Source of the DNA: Macrostomum hystrix
Taxonomy: Eukaryota; Platyhelminthes; Macrostomidae
Length of the DNA: 64,000 nt
Direction of reading: 5' to 3'
Assembly (NCBI GenBank): GCA_950097015.1
Contig: CATNEN010000041.1
Span: forward strand, 1,963,501 to 2,027,500
Shown here piece by piece: positions 13,301 through 24,996 of this stretch. The notes below the pieces were generated by a model that made no database searches, was not told where the DNA came from, and saw nothing but the letters and a program-made list of their open reading frames with translations. Both the position numbers and the translations under genes were made by a program. Position 1 is the stretch's first letter; each line of letters begins with the position of its first letter.

Positions 13301-16300
13301 AGCGACCGCCAGGAATGCAAATGCAGCCCGGGCCCGAGAAATGCTAATCCAAATTCAATCAGCCCGCGCCCTGTCTTTTCGGTTGTCAAAAGTGCACCGG
13401 AGCTCCAGCAGCCCCTGCTGCCTGCCGCACCGGCGGTTGCGCAATCAATTAAGTCCAAATTGAATTGCTGGAGCAGCTTGCCGGATAAAAGTCACCTTCG
13501 AGGACCCAATTTATCAATTGCCAAGGCTGAGTAGGCTGTGGCTGAGCAGGGAGCTGAGTGAGCGGAGTTGGCTTTGAAACAGTCGAGGCGGATGGTCCAG
13601 AGCCATCCTGCAGCTTCCTCAGCCCTGCCTCATCAATTCTTTGCTCTCAGGACAGGCTAACAAGTCAGGTAGAGCCCGCGCAGAGCGGCCTAATCAGGGG
13701 CTGGCAAAGGAGGGATGAGACGGCATGGGAGAGGGCCAGGTGAAAGCTGAGAACAGAGGCGGAGCAGGAGCTCTGCCTGTCGCGCTTTGAAGCGAAACAC
13801 GGCGATGAGGACTGAAATTGAGAGGCCGGCTTTCACTGCACAGCTTGCGAGCTGAGCACACAAAGGAAGTCCGAGTCTCCCCTGAGTCCATTCTGTTTGT
13901 CCTCTTCTATTCGGACATGATGAATGAGCGGCCAGCCCCGCCCGGCCGGCTGCTTTGCATAAAAAATCGATGGCGATGAAAGAGCCCCAGCGCCTGTCCT
14001 TTCTGGCCCCAGCGCCACTTGAAGGGCCGCACAGGAGCGGTGCCCCGTGACTCAGTTGAGACCCGCGGCCCAAGTACCAACAGGGAGGCAGTGCTTGTGC
14101 AAATGCTAAGATAGCCTTGCCAAGTAAACTTGAACAGGAAAATGACGGAAATGCGAAATACAACACTGCATGCTTACCTGGTGCAGGTAGATTAAACGAA
14201 TTGCTGTGCGGCCTAGCAACAATAATATGCCTCTAATGCCTACCTACACCCATGCCTACAGTCCCAAGTGCCGCTGCGATAAACACGGGCCTCATCAAAG
14301 CAGCATGCAGAACAATGCCCCAGTGCTGGCTTGGGAGAGGCAGAAAGGTAAAAGCGCTATACCTGTTGATTGTCCCGCTGCCAGAGCGAAGAAAATTGCC
14401 TGTCGCATATCGCCTGCCCGTGATTATTATCCCAATGCAAATCGGGATCTGGAGTTAGAGAAAATTCTGCTTTGACAACTACACAACAGTCCCCTCCCCA
14501 TCAATTCCAACAGTCACATGGGACCAGAATTGTTGTTATGAATTTATGAATCCACAACTGATTGTTCTGACAAGTACAGCTCACTGGAGCTAGAGTTGCA
14601 ATGCACAGAACACGATTCTCAGCTCTCCAATTAAAATAGCTTCTCGTTTTTGATAAGGGAAGGTGTGCAAGTACAGTCAAATGTAGCACCTATAATAAGT
14701 CGATCTGGAATCTAAAAATAACTTATAGATAAATGTAGCACCTACATATTGGTCCAAAGGCGACGGGGATTGTACAAAAAAGTTTTCACTGGTCGGTGAA
14801 CATCAAAGGTAATAAAAATGGTCCATGGTGGCGGTCAGCCTTTGAGTCTGTGTTTAAGGCCCGCAAACCGCGGTCTGGGTTTGATAAACCCGCCACCTCA
14901 ATCAGGTGGGTGCAGGTGCACCAGCCATTACAAGTATGAGACATTTCATTAAAGCTGGGAAAATTCATTTATTGTGCGCTGCCTGTTTTTAAGGTTCCGC
15001 GGGGTTTCATATTTATTTCAATTTCGCGATTCCTAGCATGAAGCCATGTGCACCTCGGCAGATTGCACGACTGCTTACCTGTGAAGCCCACGGTCCCTTG
15101 TCTTCCACCATAAGGAACCAGCCCACTTGCTTTTTTATATTTTTTACTCACAGCCAGAGGGGCTTCAATGCGAGGGTGGATCACAGGTGAGAGGGATGCG
15201 TTAATTACTATTGCGAGAACTGGGTCTCGAGTGTCTTTGGGATGTGGCATTGTGGGGTGTCAAAGTTGGGAAGGCACCACTCACAGATACATTGAGGTGA
15301 GAGAGTGCGCCATGGGGCGGAGCTCAGGTGTGGAGATCACTTATCACTGCAGGGGTCTGCTTACGCGGCTTTGATGTATGAGCTTTTGTGTTCTGCTCAA
15401 ACCAATTTCTCCGCTTTACAACTGGCGGTGTTGAGAGCTGTGGATGCGCACGAAATTGATGCAAAAACACTCACACTTCAGTGCAACTCCCAAGCCAGGT
15501 TGCCATGTGCTCAGAGCTCGAGCAATGCGTGAGCAATTTGGTAATGAGTGATTTCATGAGGCACCATGCCTCATTTCGGTTGTGCTGTGTTGTTCACCAA
15601 GACCGCTATTGACAGGGCGCCAGGTGACAGTTTCAGCTTTTCAATTCACTTTTCAAACTTTCAGAACACTTTCTATTTGCAGATTTGCACTTTTAACAAA
15701 CCGCAGCGTAACTTTCTCTGGGCTAATGGCAGGCCCGCCAGCCAGTCTGGTGGAGGACGGAGCACACTGCTCCGTGCAGGGCAGACGCTCGCACAAATTT
15801 AGCGAAGACGGGAGCAAAAAACTAACTGCGTAGAACCGAGAGAGACTGGGCCCTTCACACGGCTGAGTAGACCCGAGTAGTCCACTGGGCAGTCAGGGAG
15901 CCAGTACCGCTGGACCACAAAGGCCACCCATGCTGAGCTGAGGCATAATTCAACCCATTGCACATGAGCTCTTTTGTTGTTTTAATTAGGCAGTATATAT
16001 CTTTTCTCACATTCTCACCCGCCTGCTTTTCGAGTCTATTTTTATGTGCTCAAAACTGTGCTCAAACTTGCTGGCTCAAGACTCAACTTCTCTTAAGATG
16101 AGACTTGACAACACGCTAAATCATATATTGTTGTGTAGAACACATATTTTGCAATGCTATGAGCAAATTTACAGCACCCTACCTGGCCAGCCAGCATGAG
16201 CTCTGGGGAACGGGACTCGGGAAGACAATTCTCAAACGCAAACGCATGAAATTTCGCCTTTAAAGTCATTGACTAATATCTTAGGTCAAGCTTCACTCTG

Positions 16301-17290
16301 CATAGTATAATTTGAACTATACGGATCCTAAACTAATAAACATAATACCATTTACACCTTGAGACTGTTCGTGCTGTACTCCAAGAGTCCAGAGACCAGA
16401 CAAAGAAGAATTTAGTGCAAAATAATGTTGAATTAGAGAGGCCAGTCGGCAGGCAGGCTGGCGCGCGCGGGCCAGACAAAAGTCCTGCACTTTGAACTCG
16501 GTGCTGGAGCAGCCCTGGCCTACCAATGTACGAGGCTACCAATGAACCACGCCTGCAAGCTATCGCTACATGAAGCTAAGAGCTGCAACCGGCATTAAAG
16601 CCTGTTGCGTGACTCACAGGTGACTCAACTGAGCTGAGCAGTGTGAGCAGCCGACTGGACCGGATGGAGATGCGAGCAGCTGAGGGGGGCAATCCATGCA
16701 GACCAGTGATTTACGAGCTTGACCCGGTCCACTCTCCCCATCTGATCCGTGTTCTCAGCTGTCACTCCAATGGACGAGGCGTGAGTTCAACTCAATTCAA
16801 CGCCAGCTATGCCCGAGTCCCGCAGCTTTGATTTACAAAATGCGCGGCTCTGCACAATTTCCGCACACGAGCTCTTCCTGTCTATAGTACGCAAAGGGAA
16901 TTTATTGATTTCCTAGAACTATGGTTATTATGACGGGAGGAGAAATAACCGCGTGATTTACCTGCGGCTGGCTGGGGACATGGTGAGCAGGCGTGAGACC
17001 GCCAGTTTGGCTCACAATCGAACTGTAAGTTCCACAATGCTTTTTCATCAACGGTTTTGAACTAACGAATGCCTTCTTGAATCATGCCTTTTACCTGCAG
17101 TATTGCAGGAGCCTGTTCGCCTAATTAAATCTGCAGCTTGGACCCAGTTCTAGGACTCCCAGGTTTTCGCACAAAAACTAATGAATAAAAAATATGGATT
17201 TCGAGGAAAAAAAATAGGTACAAAAGCAATTTTCTTACCTTGCAGCAGGTACGCTTGCGCACTCAGCAGCAGCAGCAGCCGCAGACTCAT
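659..17290 (-). CDS. Discoidin domain receptor (DDR), 5' five exons, 3' end outside window
   Basis: Collagen-sensing receptor tyrosine kinase of the DDR family, a type I membrane protein. Exons in transcription order are 17290-17239, 10348-10228, 7649-7487, 2925-2818 and 1352-659. All introns are GT-AG and the phases agree (1, 2, 0, 0, then 1 at the last donor). The visible protein has 379 residues. Residues 1-17 are a leucine-rich signal peptide. Residues 25-197 are the discoidin (F5/8 C) domain, opening at Cys25 and closing with the VCLKFELFGC motif. Residues about 200-379 are the discoidin-like domain, with a PQGH loop, an FYDG motif, YVGWD, EFEFD and WMLLSEVFFES near the end, all in the order seen in vertebrate DDR1/2. 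The family continues with a juxtamembrane stretch, a membrane helix and a kinase; these must lie left of position 1, because no fitting exon is visible in 1-658. The family assignment is firm; orthology to DDR1 or DDR2 cannot be set. Confidence 0.9.
2818..2925 (-). CDS. DDR exon 4: discoidin domain strands
   Basis: 108 nt, phase 0 at both ends, CCGCAG acceptor and GTGAGT donor. It encodes residues 113-148, with FIQYKRT and a NYSMLGF stretch that correspond to the 'Y.L.YS.DG..W' segment of the discoidin fold. Confidence 0.82.
2926..7486. other. DDR intron 3, gene-free
   Basis: 4.56 kb intron. Apart from the 34-bp array at its 5' (right) end, no coding exon, RNA gene or recognisable transposon was seen. 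Base composition alternates between GC-rich blocks and TAATTA-rich blocks. Regulatory content is possible but cannot be shown. Confidence 0.5.
7227..7459. repeat. 34-bp tandem array, about 7 copies, beside the DDR exon 3 donor
   Basis: Unit begins CTGGCACTCCCTAGACCCAG and has a 34-bp period. Copies differ by one or two bases; the last copy is degenerate. It ends 27 bp from the exon 3 donor. Confidence 0.93.
7487..7649 (-). CDS. DDR exon 3: discoidin domain core
   Basis: 163 nt, TTTCAG acceptor and GTGAGT donor. It encodes residues 59-112, including DQAWCPNLPL, the equivalent of the AWCPE motif of DDR discoidin domains, and a WILVTF strand. Confidence 0.88.
8765..8947. repeat. GA-rich array, first block
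   Basis: Purine-only tract of GAGAGAGAGGGTGAAAGAGG-like units in plus orientation. The long ORFs on both strands across it are composition artefacts. Confidence 0.9.
8983..9158 (-). ncRNA. tRNA-like / hammerhead ribozyme element bounded by inverted repeats
   Basis: On the minus strand, in order: an inverted repeat (9158-9141), an A-box-like TGGCTAAAACGTTAGG (9099-9084), a hammerhead ribozyme (9080-9036), a perfect B box GGTTCGAATCC (9030-9020) and the second inverted repeat (9000-8983; 17 of 18 bases pair). The A and B boxes make an internal Pol III promoter plausible. The layout recalls SINE-like elements that carry hammerheads, such as the Schistosoma Sm-alpha family. That relationship is inference; ribozyme core and boxes are read directly. 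Confidence 0.72.
9036..9080 (-). ncRNA. Hammerhead ribozyme, minimal type I fold
   Basis: Stem I pairs GACTCTA (9080-9074) with TGGAGTT (9042-9036): seven pairs, two of them wobble. The core CTGATGA is 9073-9067. Stem II is GCTC/GAGC (9066-9063 with 9056-9053) with a 6-nt CAACAA loop. GAAA is 9052-9049, then CGCGTC (9048-9043). The predicted cleavage is after the GTC, between 9043 and 9042. Stem III would be only about two pairs, as in minimal hammerheads of Penelope-like retroelements, which are thought to act as dimers. All conserved core bases are intact. Confidence 0.8.
9243..9330. repeat. GA-rich array, second block
   Basis: Same unit family as 8765-8947, about 295 bp away, with the ribozyme element between the two blocks. 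Confidence 0.85.
9773..10035. repeat. 33-bp tandem array, 8 copies
   Basis: Unit begins CACAGTTCCTGCCACCCTCC with an exact 33-bp period and almost no divergence, which points to recent expansion. Because 33 is a multiple of 3, both strands stay open and give false repeat-protein ORFs. It lies in DDR intron 2. Confidence 0.95.
10228..10348 (-). CDS. DDR exon 2: start of discoidin domain
   Basis: 121 nt with a CCGCAG acceptor and a GTGAGT donor; phase 1 in and phase 2 out. It encodes residues 18-57 plus part of Lys58. It carries the first domain cysteine and a DDSRFNSSSHYSQ stretch matching the 'ITASS' loop of discoidin domains. Two NxS sequons (FNSS, FNAS) are visible. Confidence 0.85.
10349..17238. 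other. DDR intron 1, 6.9 kb, no gene recognised
   Basis: No exon, RNA gene or transposon was identified. 11865-11990 holds a short direct duplication of a TGCCATGACCTGCCCAACAA segment with CTAGCAGT-type flanks. First introns of receptor genes often hold enhancers, but no specific site can be supported. Confidence 0.5.
17239..17290 (-). CDS. DDR exon 1: start codon and signal peptide
   Basis: ATG at 17290 opens 17 codons of MSLRLLLLL type followed by one base of a split Gly codon, then a strong GTAAG donor. A short arginine-bearing N-terminus with a poly-leucine core is a classical signal peptide. No upstream in-frame ATG extends it convincingly. Confidence 0.82.
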
Positions 17291-18380
17291 GGCTGTGCAG
17301 CAACACCGCGGAATGTCTTTTCGCTTGAACAGTGATATGCAAAAGGCAGATTTTATCGGTTTTGCTCAGCTGTGTCTGCGCAATAGGAGGCCGCGGCCCA
17401 TCTGCCCGACTCGTTCAACTTGCTGAGGGCTCGGCTTGCGACGCGCAACTTTTTAAACGATTCCCAGACAAGGGGGGAGGGGCAGGCAGACAGTCTGTTT
17501 TTCTCGGGCTAGAGCGATGGGCGTGCTGAACTGACTATAACACTCCGGACAGCCACCCCCTCCGCCAGCCCCCACCGGCCAATCCGGTTGGCCCGCCCGG
17601 TCACGCCCAATAAAACTAAAGGCAAAGTCAAGCTGGCCTTGGGCTCTCGCACTGCTCGCTACTCGCTACTGTCGAGTAAGCTGCGCGCGCAGATTGAAAC
17701 CAAATGAAGCCAAGTGCTTTCTCCCCTGATCATTAACAAAACTGCCTGCCTGCTCTGTTGATCCTCAGTTGGGAGAAAGGGGCATACAGTCACATTCAGG
17801 CAGGCACACAGTCTAGTTGAGGGCTGGGGCGGGGAGAATTTCTCATTTCCCCTGTAGGAGCGTGCCGGGCGGGACTTTTTCAGCGGTCGAAATTGATTTC
17901 CCACCGCGGCCCGGCCCGCATAATGTGCGCTTGAAAGGGAAAGTGGAGCGTGGATTTGGGGGAGGTTAGAGAAGCACAGAAAAACAGGGATCTCAGGGCA
18001 GGGCTGAGTTAAAGTGAAAAAGCAGGACTGGTTTGTGTGACAGACAATAGCGTGTTGTTTCTTTCCTGTGCGCTGCCAGGTGAACTTGCTTCGATCCCAC
18101 TGCGGCTCGCTAGCAAGCTTATCGCCTTCCCAGCTCCTCAGCCAGGCGAGGATCAGCCGGCCTTTTTAAAATTGAGCCAAAATTCAAACACTGCGAATTG
18201 ACGGAAATGAAATCCGCGGCACTGGGCCCTGGTCGGCTCGGAACCGCCTCGACAGGCTCCACTTTTCCTCTCAACTCCGATCCATTCCTTTCAGTCTCTG
18301 ATCTTTTTAATACCCTTCGGTTACTCCTCTTCTCCTATCCTATCTTCTCCTCCCTGTCTCCTGTCTCCTGTCTCTTCTCT
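17291..18380. other. Upstream region of DDR
   Basis: GC-rich stretch before the DDR start. Two CCAAT motifs on the plus strand (about 17579 and 17606) read as inverted CCAAT boxes about 300 bp upstream of the DDR ATG. No convincing TATA box. The promoter role is inferred from position. Confidence 0.3.
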
Positions 18381-18384
18381 CCCA

Positions 18385-19212
18385 TCTCCTCTCAACCATC
18401 TCCTTAACCATCTCCTCTCAACCATCTCCTTAACCATCTCCTCTTAACCATCTCCTCTCAACCATCTCCTTAACCATCTCCTCTTAACCATCTCCTCTCA
18501 ACCATCTCCTCTCAACCATCTCCTTAACCATCTCCTCTTAACCATCTCCTCTCAACCATCTCCTCTCAACCATCTCCTTAACCATCTCCTCTTAACCATC
18601 TCCTCTTAACCATCTCCTCTCAACCATCTCCTTAACCATCTCCTCTTAACCATCTACTCTCAACCATCTCCTCTCAACCATCTCCTTAACCATCTCCTCT
18701 TAACCATCTCCTCTTAACCATCTCCTCTCAACCATCTCCTTAACCATCTCCTCTTAACCATCTCCTCTCAACCATCTCCTCTCAACCATCTCCTTAATCA
18801 TCTCCTCTTAACCATCTCCTCTCAACCATCTCCTCTCAACCATCTCCTTAACCATCTCCTCTTAACCATCTCCTCTTAACCATCTCCTCTCAACCATCTC
18901 CTTAACCATCTCCTCTTAACCATCTACTCTCAACCATCTCCTCTCAACCATCTCCTTAACCATCTCCTCTTAACCATCTCCTCTTAACCATCTCCTCTCA
19001 ACCATCTCCTTAACCATCTCCTCTTAACCATCTCCTCTCAACCATCTCCTCTCAACCATCTCCTTAACCATCTCCTCTTAACCATCTCCTCTCAACCATC
19101 TCCTCTCAACCATCTCCTTAACCATCTCCTCTTAACCATCTCCTCTCAACCATCTCCTCTCAACCATCTCCTTAACCATCTCCTCTTAACCATCTACTCT
19201 CAACCATCTCCT
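18385..19212. repeat. 12/14-bp pyrimidine array with a 270-bp higher-order period
   Basis: Built from ACCATCTCCTCTCA, ACCATCTCCTTA and ACCATCTCCTCTTA units. A variant CATCTACTCTCAACC recurs at about 18651, 18921 and 19191, showing a 270-bp higher-order repeat. Confidence 0.95.
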
Positions 19213-19884
19213 TCCTCTAACCTCCTCTCTCCCATTCTATCTCGCGATCTCGTCTCTCCATCGCCCCCTTCCAAGTTCCCTATCATCTCTATTATCTGGC
19301 CTCTCTATGGTGCTCCCCAAGAAATTTCCCTTCGCATATTAATATTTGTTGTCGCAATCCCTGATGCCAGCATTTCAGGTCCCCGAAAACAATATTTTAA
19401 AGTGTGCCAGCGATTGACCCTGAAAGGCTCGCTCTACTCCAGCCGTGTTTTCCTGATCCGCATTCCATGTTCGCCATCATTTTCCACAGAGGCGCCAGCG
19501 GTTTTCGCCAGGTGCGCAAATCCACATTAAAAATTGGCTACAAAATTACGGAATCCGGCTAAATCGGCCATTGATTATTTCTGTTCTCTCTGCGGATCTG
19601 CGCAAATTAACTTGAAAACCACCAGGAACCGAAGAAAGCTACTTGAATCTTACCTGATCATCACTTCAATTACTTGAAGAAGCCTTGGGCCTAACAATAC
19701 TAAACGATACACTCTTCAAATTGACCTTGAAGTGGAGCTCTAAACTCGAACTAAACTTGCACCGCCAACAGCTGCCAACGCCCCAGCATACTACTGACAG
19801 CAGTAGAAAGTAGACATTTCCCATTTGAAACACCAGTTTCCGTTTCCATAAATGCCTTAGAATTTAGTGCGCCGAATTCGTCAG

Positions 19885-20515
19885 TCGCGAATCCATGAGT
19901 CGCCGAATCCATGAGTCGCCGAATCCATGAGTCGCCGAATCCATGAGTCGCCGAATCCATGAGTCGCCGAATCCATGAGTCGCCGAATCCATGAGTCGCC
20001 GAATCCATGAGTCGCCGAATTCGTGAGTCGCCGAATTCGTGAGTCGCCGAATTCATGAGTCGCCGAATTCGTGAGTCGCCGAATCCATGAGTCGCCGAAT
20101 CCATGAGTCCCCGAATTCATGAGTCGCCGAATCCATGAGTCGCCGAATTCATGAGTCGCCGAATCCATGAGTCCCCGAATTCGTCAGTCACCGAATCCAT
20201 GAGTCGCCGAATTCGTCAGTCACCGAATCCATGAATCGCTGAATCCATGGGTTGCCGAATTCGTCAGTCGCCGAATCCATGAGTCGCCGAATCCATGAGT
20301 CGCCGAATCCATGAGTCGCCGAATCCATGAGTCGCCGAATCCATGAGTCGCCGAATCCATGAGTCGCCGAATCCATGAGTCGCCGAATCCATGAGTCGCC
20401 GAATCCATGAGTCGCCGAATCCATGAGTCGCCGAATCCATGAGTCGCCGAATCCATGAGTCGCCGAATCCATGAGTCCCCGAATTCATGATTCGCCGAAT
20501 TCGCGAGTCGCCGAA
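19885..20515. repeat. 16-bp tandem array, about 39 copies
   Basis: Unit GAATCCATGAGTCGCC with variants carrying GAATTCGT or GAATTCAT. Minus-strand ORFs rich in DSATHGFG are array translations, not genes. Confidence 0.95.
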
Positions 20516-21023
20516 TTCAGATTCGACCAGTTCGGGAGCCGCTAAATTGCTGAGTCGGAAAGTGGATTGCTGAGTGGATTAGCTCCCTGGTTTTCAGGAA
20601 AAAATTAAAAACCGATTTAAGCATTTTGCAGCTACTCACAGTAGGCAGGGCGAAGTCGGCGAAATTTCGACTCACCGAGAGGCAAAAACTTTTGACTTTA
20701 TTCAGTCTGCAGTTCCAGAGCCACGGCTAGGGCACACAGTGAGTGTACATTTCAGAGTCTTCTTGGCTTGGCGGGTTTAATTGCCGTAAATTTTATCCAG
20801 CTCAGGGACAGAGAGATGAGGCTGGCCATGCGGCTGCTGTGCAGTTCGCAATGCAGTTTTTAGTTTAATTCGGACTGCATTTGTGAGAATAGAGAGAGTA
20901 CGCTGCCAAGCTCAAAACCCACCCACCGAATCGAGCGCCGCCCGTGCTGCCCGAGTGCTCAGCCCCCCTGCCCGTCTCTTTCGTCTCTCCTACCGCTTTG
21001 AGTCAGCTCAAGCTTATGCCCAA

Positions 21024-21062
21024 ATGGAGAACTCATCGCAATGGCGTCTATTTCGTATTTCA
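21024..21062 (+). CDS. Plakin exon 1 (candidate start)
   Basis: 13 codons from ATG to a GTGAGC donor; a 52-nt intron separates it from exon 2. If it is not used, the first ATG in exon 2 (21139) would start the protein. Confidence 0.5.
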
Positions 21063-24000
21063 GTGAGCGCCTCGCGTGAGTTTGGCCGCACCGAGTGGAC
21101 AGCTCTTCCCCCAGCAAGCAAACAGCACCGGCTCCGTCATGCAGCGGGATGTGGACAACTTCCGTGGTCAGTTTTCGGTGAGTGTACAAGCATTGCTGAG
21201 TTAATTAGTCCGAGTCTCTCCAGACTGCCTGCACTGCGAACTCCCCGCCATTGCAGAGTCTGGTTCGGAACATCGAGGACCGAGTCGACGATCTGGTTGC
21301 CCAGACCAAAGTGGACCGGCAGCTCAAACAGCTCAACCAGCAGGAGACAGCGGCTGAATGGTCCGACAAACAGGTAGCACGGCGTAACACCTTGAGGCCA
21401 CCACCCTGACTGATCCTTCAGTGCATCAGCTACCATCCTGACTGATCCTTCAGTGCATCAGCCACCACCCTGACTGATCCTTCAGTGCATCAGCCACCAT
21501 CCTGACTGATCCTTCAGTGCATCAGCCACCACCCTGACTGATCCTTCCGTGCATCAGCCACCACCCTGACTGATCCTTCAGTGCATCAGCCACCACCCTG
21601 ACTGATCCTTCAGTGCATCAGCCACCACCCTGACTGATCCTTCCGTGCATCAGCCACCACCCTGACTGATCCTTCCGTGCATCAGCCACCACCCTGACTG
21701 ATCCTTCAGTGCTACTACCACCCTGACAGCCAGCCTCCCCACATGCCGGCATTTCAGAACTCGCTGTCCGCCCTTAAGTCCGACTGGCAGCGAGTGAAGA
21801 ACCTGGCCAAGTGCCTGGACAGGCAGATGGAGCACCAGTCCAATTATCACCTGGTGAGGCAGGCTGTGAGTAGAGTAAGTGGAATCCAGAGTTCTCACTG
21901 AACCAATGCACTTCTCCGCAGTTCTACCAGACCCTGAAGGAGTACCAGACCAGCCTGGAGGCGTCATTCGCGACTTTCAGGGCGGGTCTGACTGGAAAAC
22001 AGTTCTCAGGCACCAAGGACGAGGCCAAGTGGCTGTTCGATAAGATGCAGGTGAGATTAAGAGGCCAAATAAAAATATTAATGATTGCAGGAGGGCTGCG
22101 GACAAAGCCATACCATCTGGTGAGACTAGACCTGCAGCCAGCGAGAAGGTCAATTATTCCCATTTCGCCGACTCCTGAGCACACACGCACACAGATACTG
22201 TACGCAGGCATCGCTCACACGGGTGTGTACATCTCACTGTGTACATCTGCCCTGACTTTCTATTCGTTAGGCAGTGCACACTTCACTGTGCCTTGGAGGT
22301 TGGCCCTCAAGGACGTAAATTGCACGACTATCCCCCCAAGCCTTCTCTCCGCAGCTGCGCCCCAAATGAATGTGGCCTCGCCGTTGAATCGAGCTCATGG
22401 ACCTTGGTGCGAGTGGCAAACACGTTACTGCTCTGCCACTCACCCCTACTGAAAATATAAGCTCCAAAATTAGCTTCGCTTTTTGTAAACCAACAACGCA
22501 GGCTCTCATCACGGCCGTGCTGCAATGGTGGCAGCGAATTGACAGCCTCATCATTCAGAGCCGCAAGGTGCTGCCCATGGCCATCCGGCTGGGCCCTCTG
22601 GACATGAAGCGGCCCGGCAAAGTGCTGGTGGACTTCGAAACCGAAGGGGTGAGTGACAATGACGGGGTGACAGGGTTGGGTGACGCTGACGAGGTGGGTG
22701 CCGCTGACGGGGTGGTGACGCTGATGGGGTGGGTGACGCTGACGGGGTGGGTGACGCTCTCGGGAGGTGACGCAGCTAACAAGTACGCACAGCTGCTGAC
22801 TGAACTACTCGCAGATGCTCCTGAAGGCCAACGACGATGTGTTTGTGGTGGACACGGCTGACAGAGACTTCTGGACGGTGGAGACGACCCGCGGGCAGTC
22901 GCTCAGGCTGCCATCCATGTGCATCGCGATCAGCGGCCCGGACCCGGAGGTCATGGAGCGGTCGCTCTCAGTGCGAACCTTCCTTCTCGCTGATTGGACG
23001 GCCACGCTGAGGGAAGTTGGCAGGTCGCTCGTGAGCTTCACACTCAGCGTCTTCCGGCAGATACGCACCACCGAGGTAGGCTTTGAGCAGAGTACTCGGG
23101 ATAATCAGAGTAGATTGTTTCAGAGGCTCACAATGACGCTCTGAGGTCAGGATTTCGATGGGATCAGGATTAAGATTTCTATTGAACCAGAGTCTGCCGC
23201 GCCCGCCGTAGGTGCAGCTGCCCACAGAGGGCAGCCTGGACGGCCAGGAGCTGCAGCCGCTGCTGGGCCTGATGGAGAAGCTGCTGCAGACCTACTGGAC
23301 GCGGAACCCGGACTTCCAGGACATGGCAGAGCGGATCAGCAAGGCCCGGGTGTCCCTGGCCATCTGCGATGACCCGCAGGACATCGATGACTGTACTCAT
23401 ATCGACATCAGTGAGCATTTTTCTACCAATTTGTGCACTGCGGCTTTGAGTATAGCCTTGTTGAGTAAATTCACCAATAGAAATGCTAATTAGAAATGCT
23501 CCCTGACTTCTTCTGATATTTCTGGTGGAAAATTCGCTCATAAAGTAGTTGAGCTGACCTGAAAGTAAAAATTTTCCAATTTAACTTGAATTTTAATGAG
23601 CGCTTTATGAATAATGTGCCACCTTGAAATGAGAATTTGCGCCTCCACTGACACCCTGTTCCTGCAGCTCAGTACTCACCCACTGCTCCGCAGACACCCT
23701 GTTCCTGCAGCTCAGTACACACCCACTGCTCCGCAGACACCCTGTTCCTGCAGCCCAGTACTCACCCACTGCTCCGCAGACACCCTGTTCCTGCAGCTCA
23801 GTACTCACCCACTGCTCCGCAGACACCCTGTTCCTGCAGCCCAGTACTCACCCACTGCTCCGCAGACACCCTGTTCCTGCAGCTCAGTACTCACCCACTG
23901 CTCCGCAGACACCCTGTTCCTGCAGCTCAGTACTCACCCACTGCTCCGCAGACACCCTGTTCCTGCAGCTCAGTACTCACCCACTGCTCCACTGACACCC

Positions 24001-24740
24001 TGTTCCTGCAGCCCAGTACTCACCCACTGCTCCGCAGACACCCTGTTCCTGCAGCTCAGTACTCACCCACTGCTCCACTGACACCCTGTTCCTGCAGCTC
24101 AGTACACACCCACTGCTCCGCAGACACCCTGTTCCTGCACCCCAGTACTCACCCACTGCTCCGCAGACACCCTGTTCCTGCAGCTCAGTACTCACCCACT
24201 GCTCCACTGACACCCTGTTCCTGCAGCTCAGTACACACCCACTGCTCCGCAGACACCCTGTTCCTGCAGCTCAGTACTCACCCACTGCTCCGCAGACACC
24301 CTGTTCCTGCAGCTCAGTACTCATCCACTGCTCCGCAGACACCCTGTTCCTGCAGCTCAGTACTCACCCACTGCTCCGCAGACACCCTGTTCCTGCAGCT
24401 CAGTACTCACCCACTGCTCCGCAGACACCCTGTTCCTGCAGCTCAGCCCGCACGCCATGGCCGGCGGAGACTCTGGCGAGTCTGACGGAATGAACCAAAA
24501 GATGCTCACGCTGCTCATGCGCAAATATCAGGAGCTGCTGAAGTACTGGGAGGTTTACAAGGTTTTAGTGGAGACCTCCAATGATCCTAACTATTTCTGG
24601 ATGATGGAGGAGTTTCAGAAGCTGCGCTACATCAATGTCACCGAGCTGCTTAAGTAAGCTGCTTGACTGACTGACTGACTGACTGACTGACTGACTGACT
24701 GACTGACTGACTGACTGACTGGCTGACTGACTGACGGACT

Positions 24741-24772
<32 letters not shown>

Positions 24773-24804
24773 GACTGACTGACTGACTGACTGACTGACG
24801 GACT

Positions 24805-24836
<32 letters not shown>

Positions 24837-24876
24837 GACTGACTGACTGACTGACTGACTGACTGACTGGCTGACT

Positions 24877-24908
<32 letters not shown>

Positions 24909-24964
24909 GACTGACTGACTGACTGACTGACTGACTGGCTGACTGACTGACTGACTGACTGACT

Positions 24965-24996
<32 letters not shown>

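Noticed and set aside
22091-22119. Possible plakin microexon (GAGGGCTGCGG... to CATCTG)
   Set aside because: It has splice-like borders but is 29 nt long and would break the frame into exon 6.
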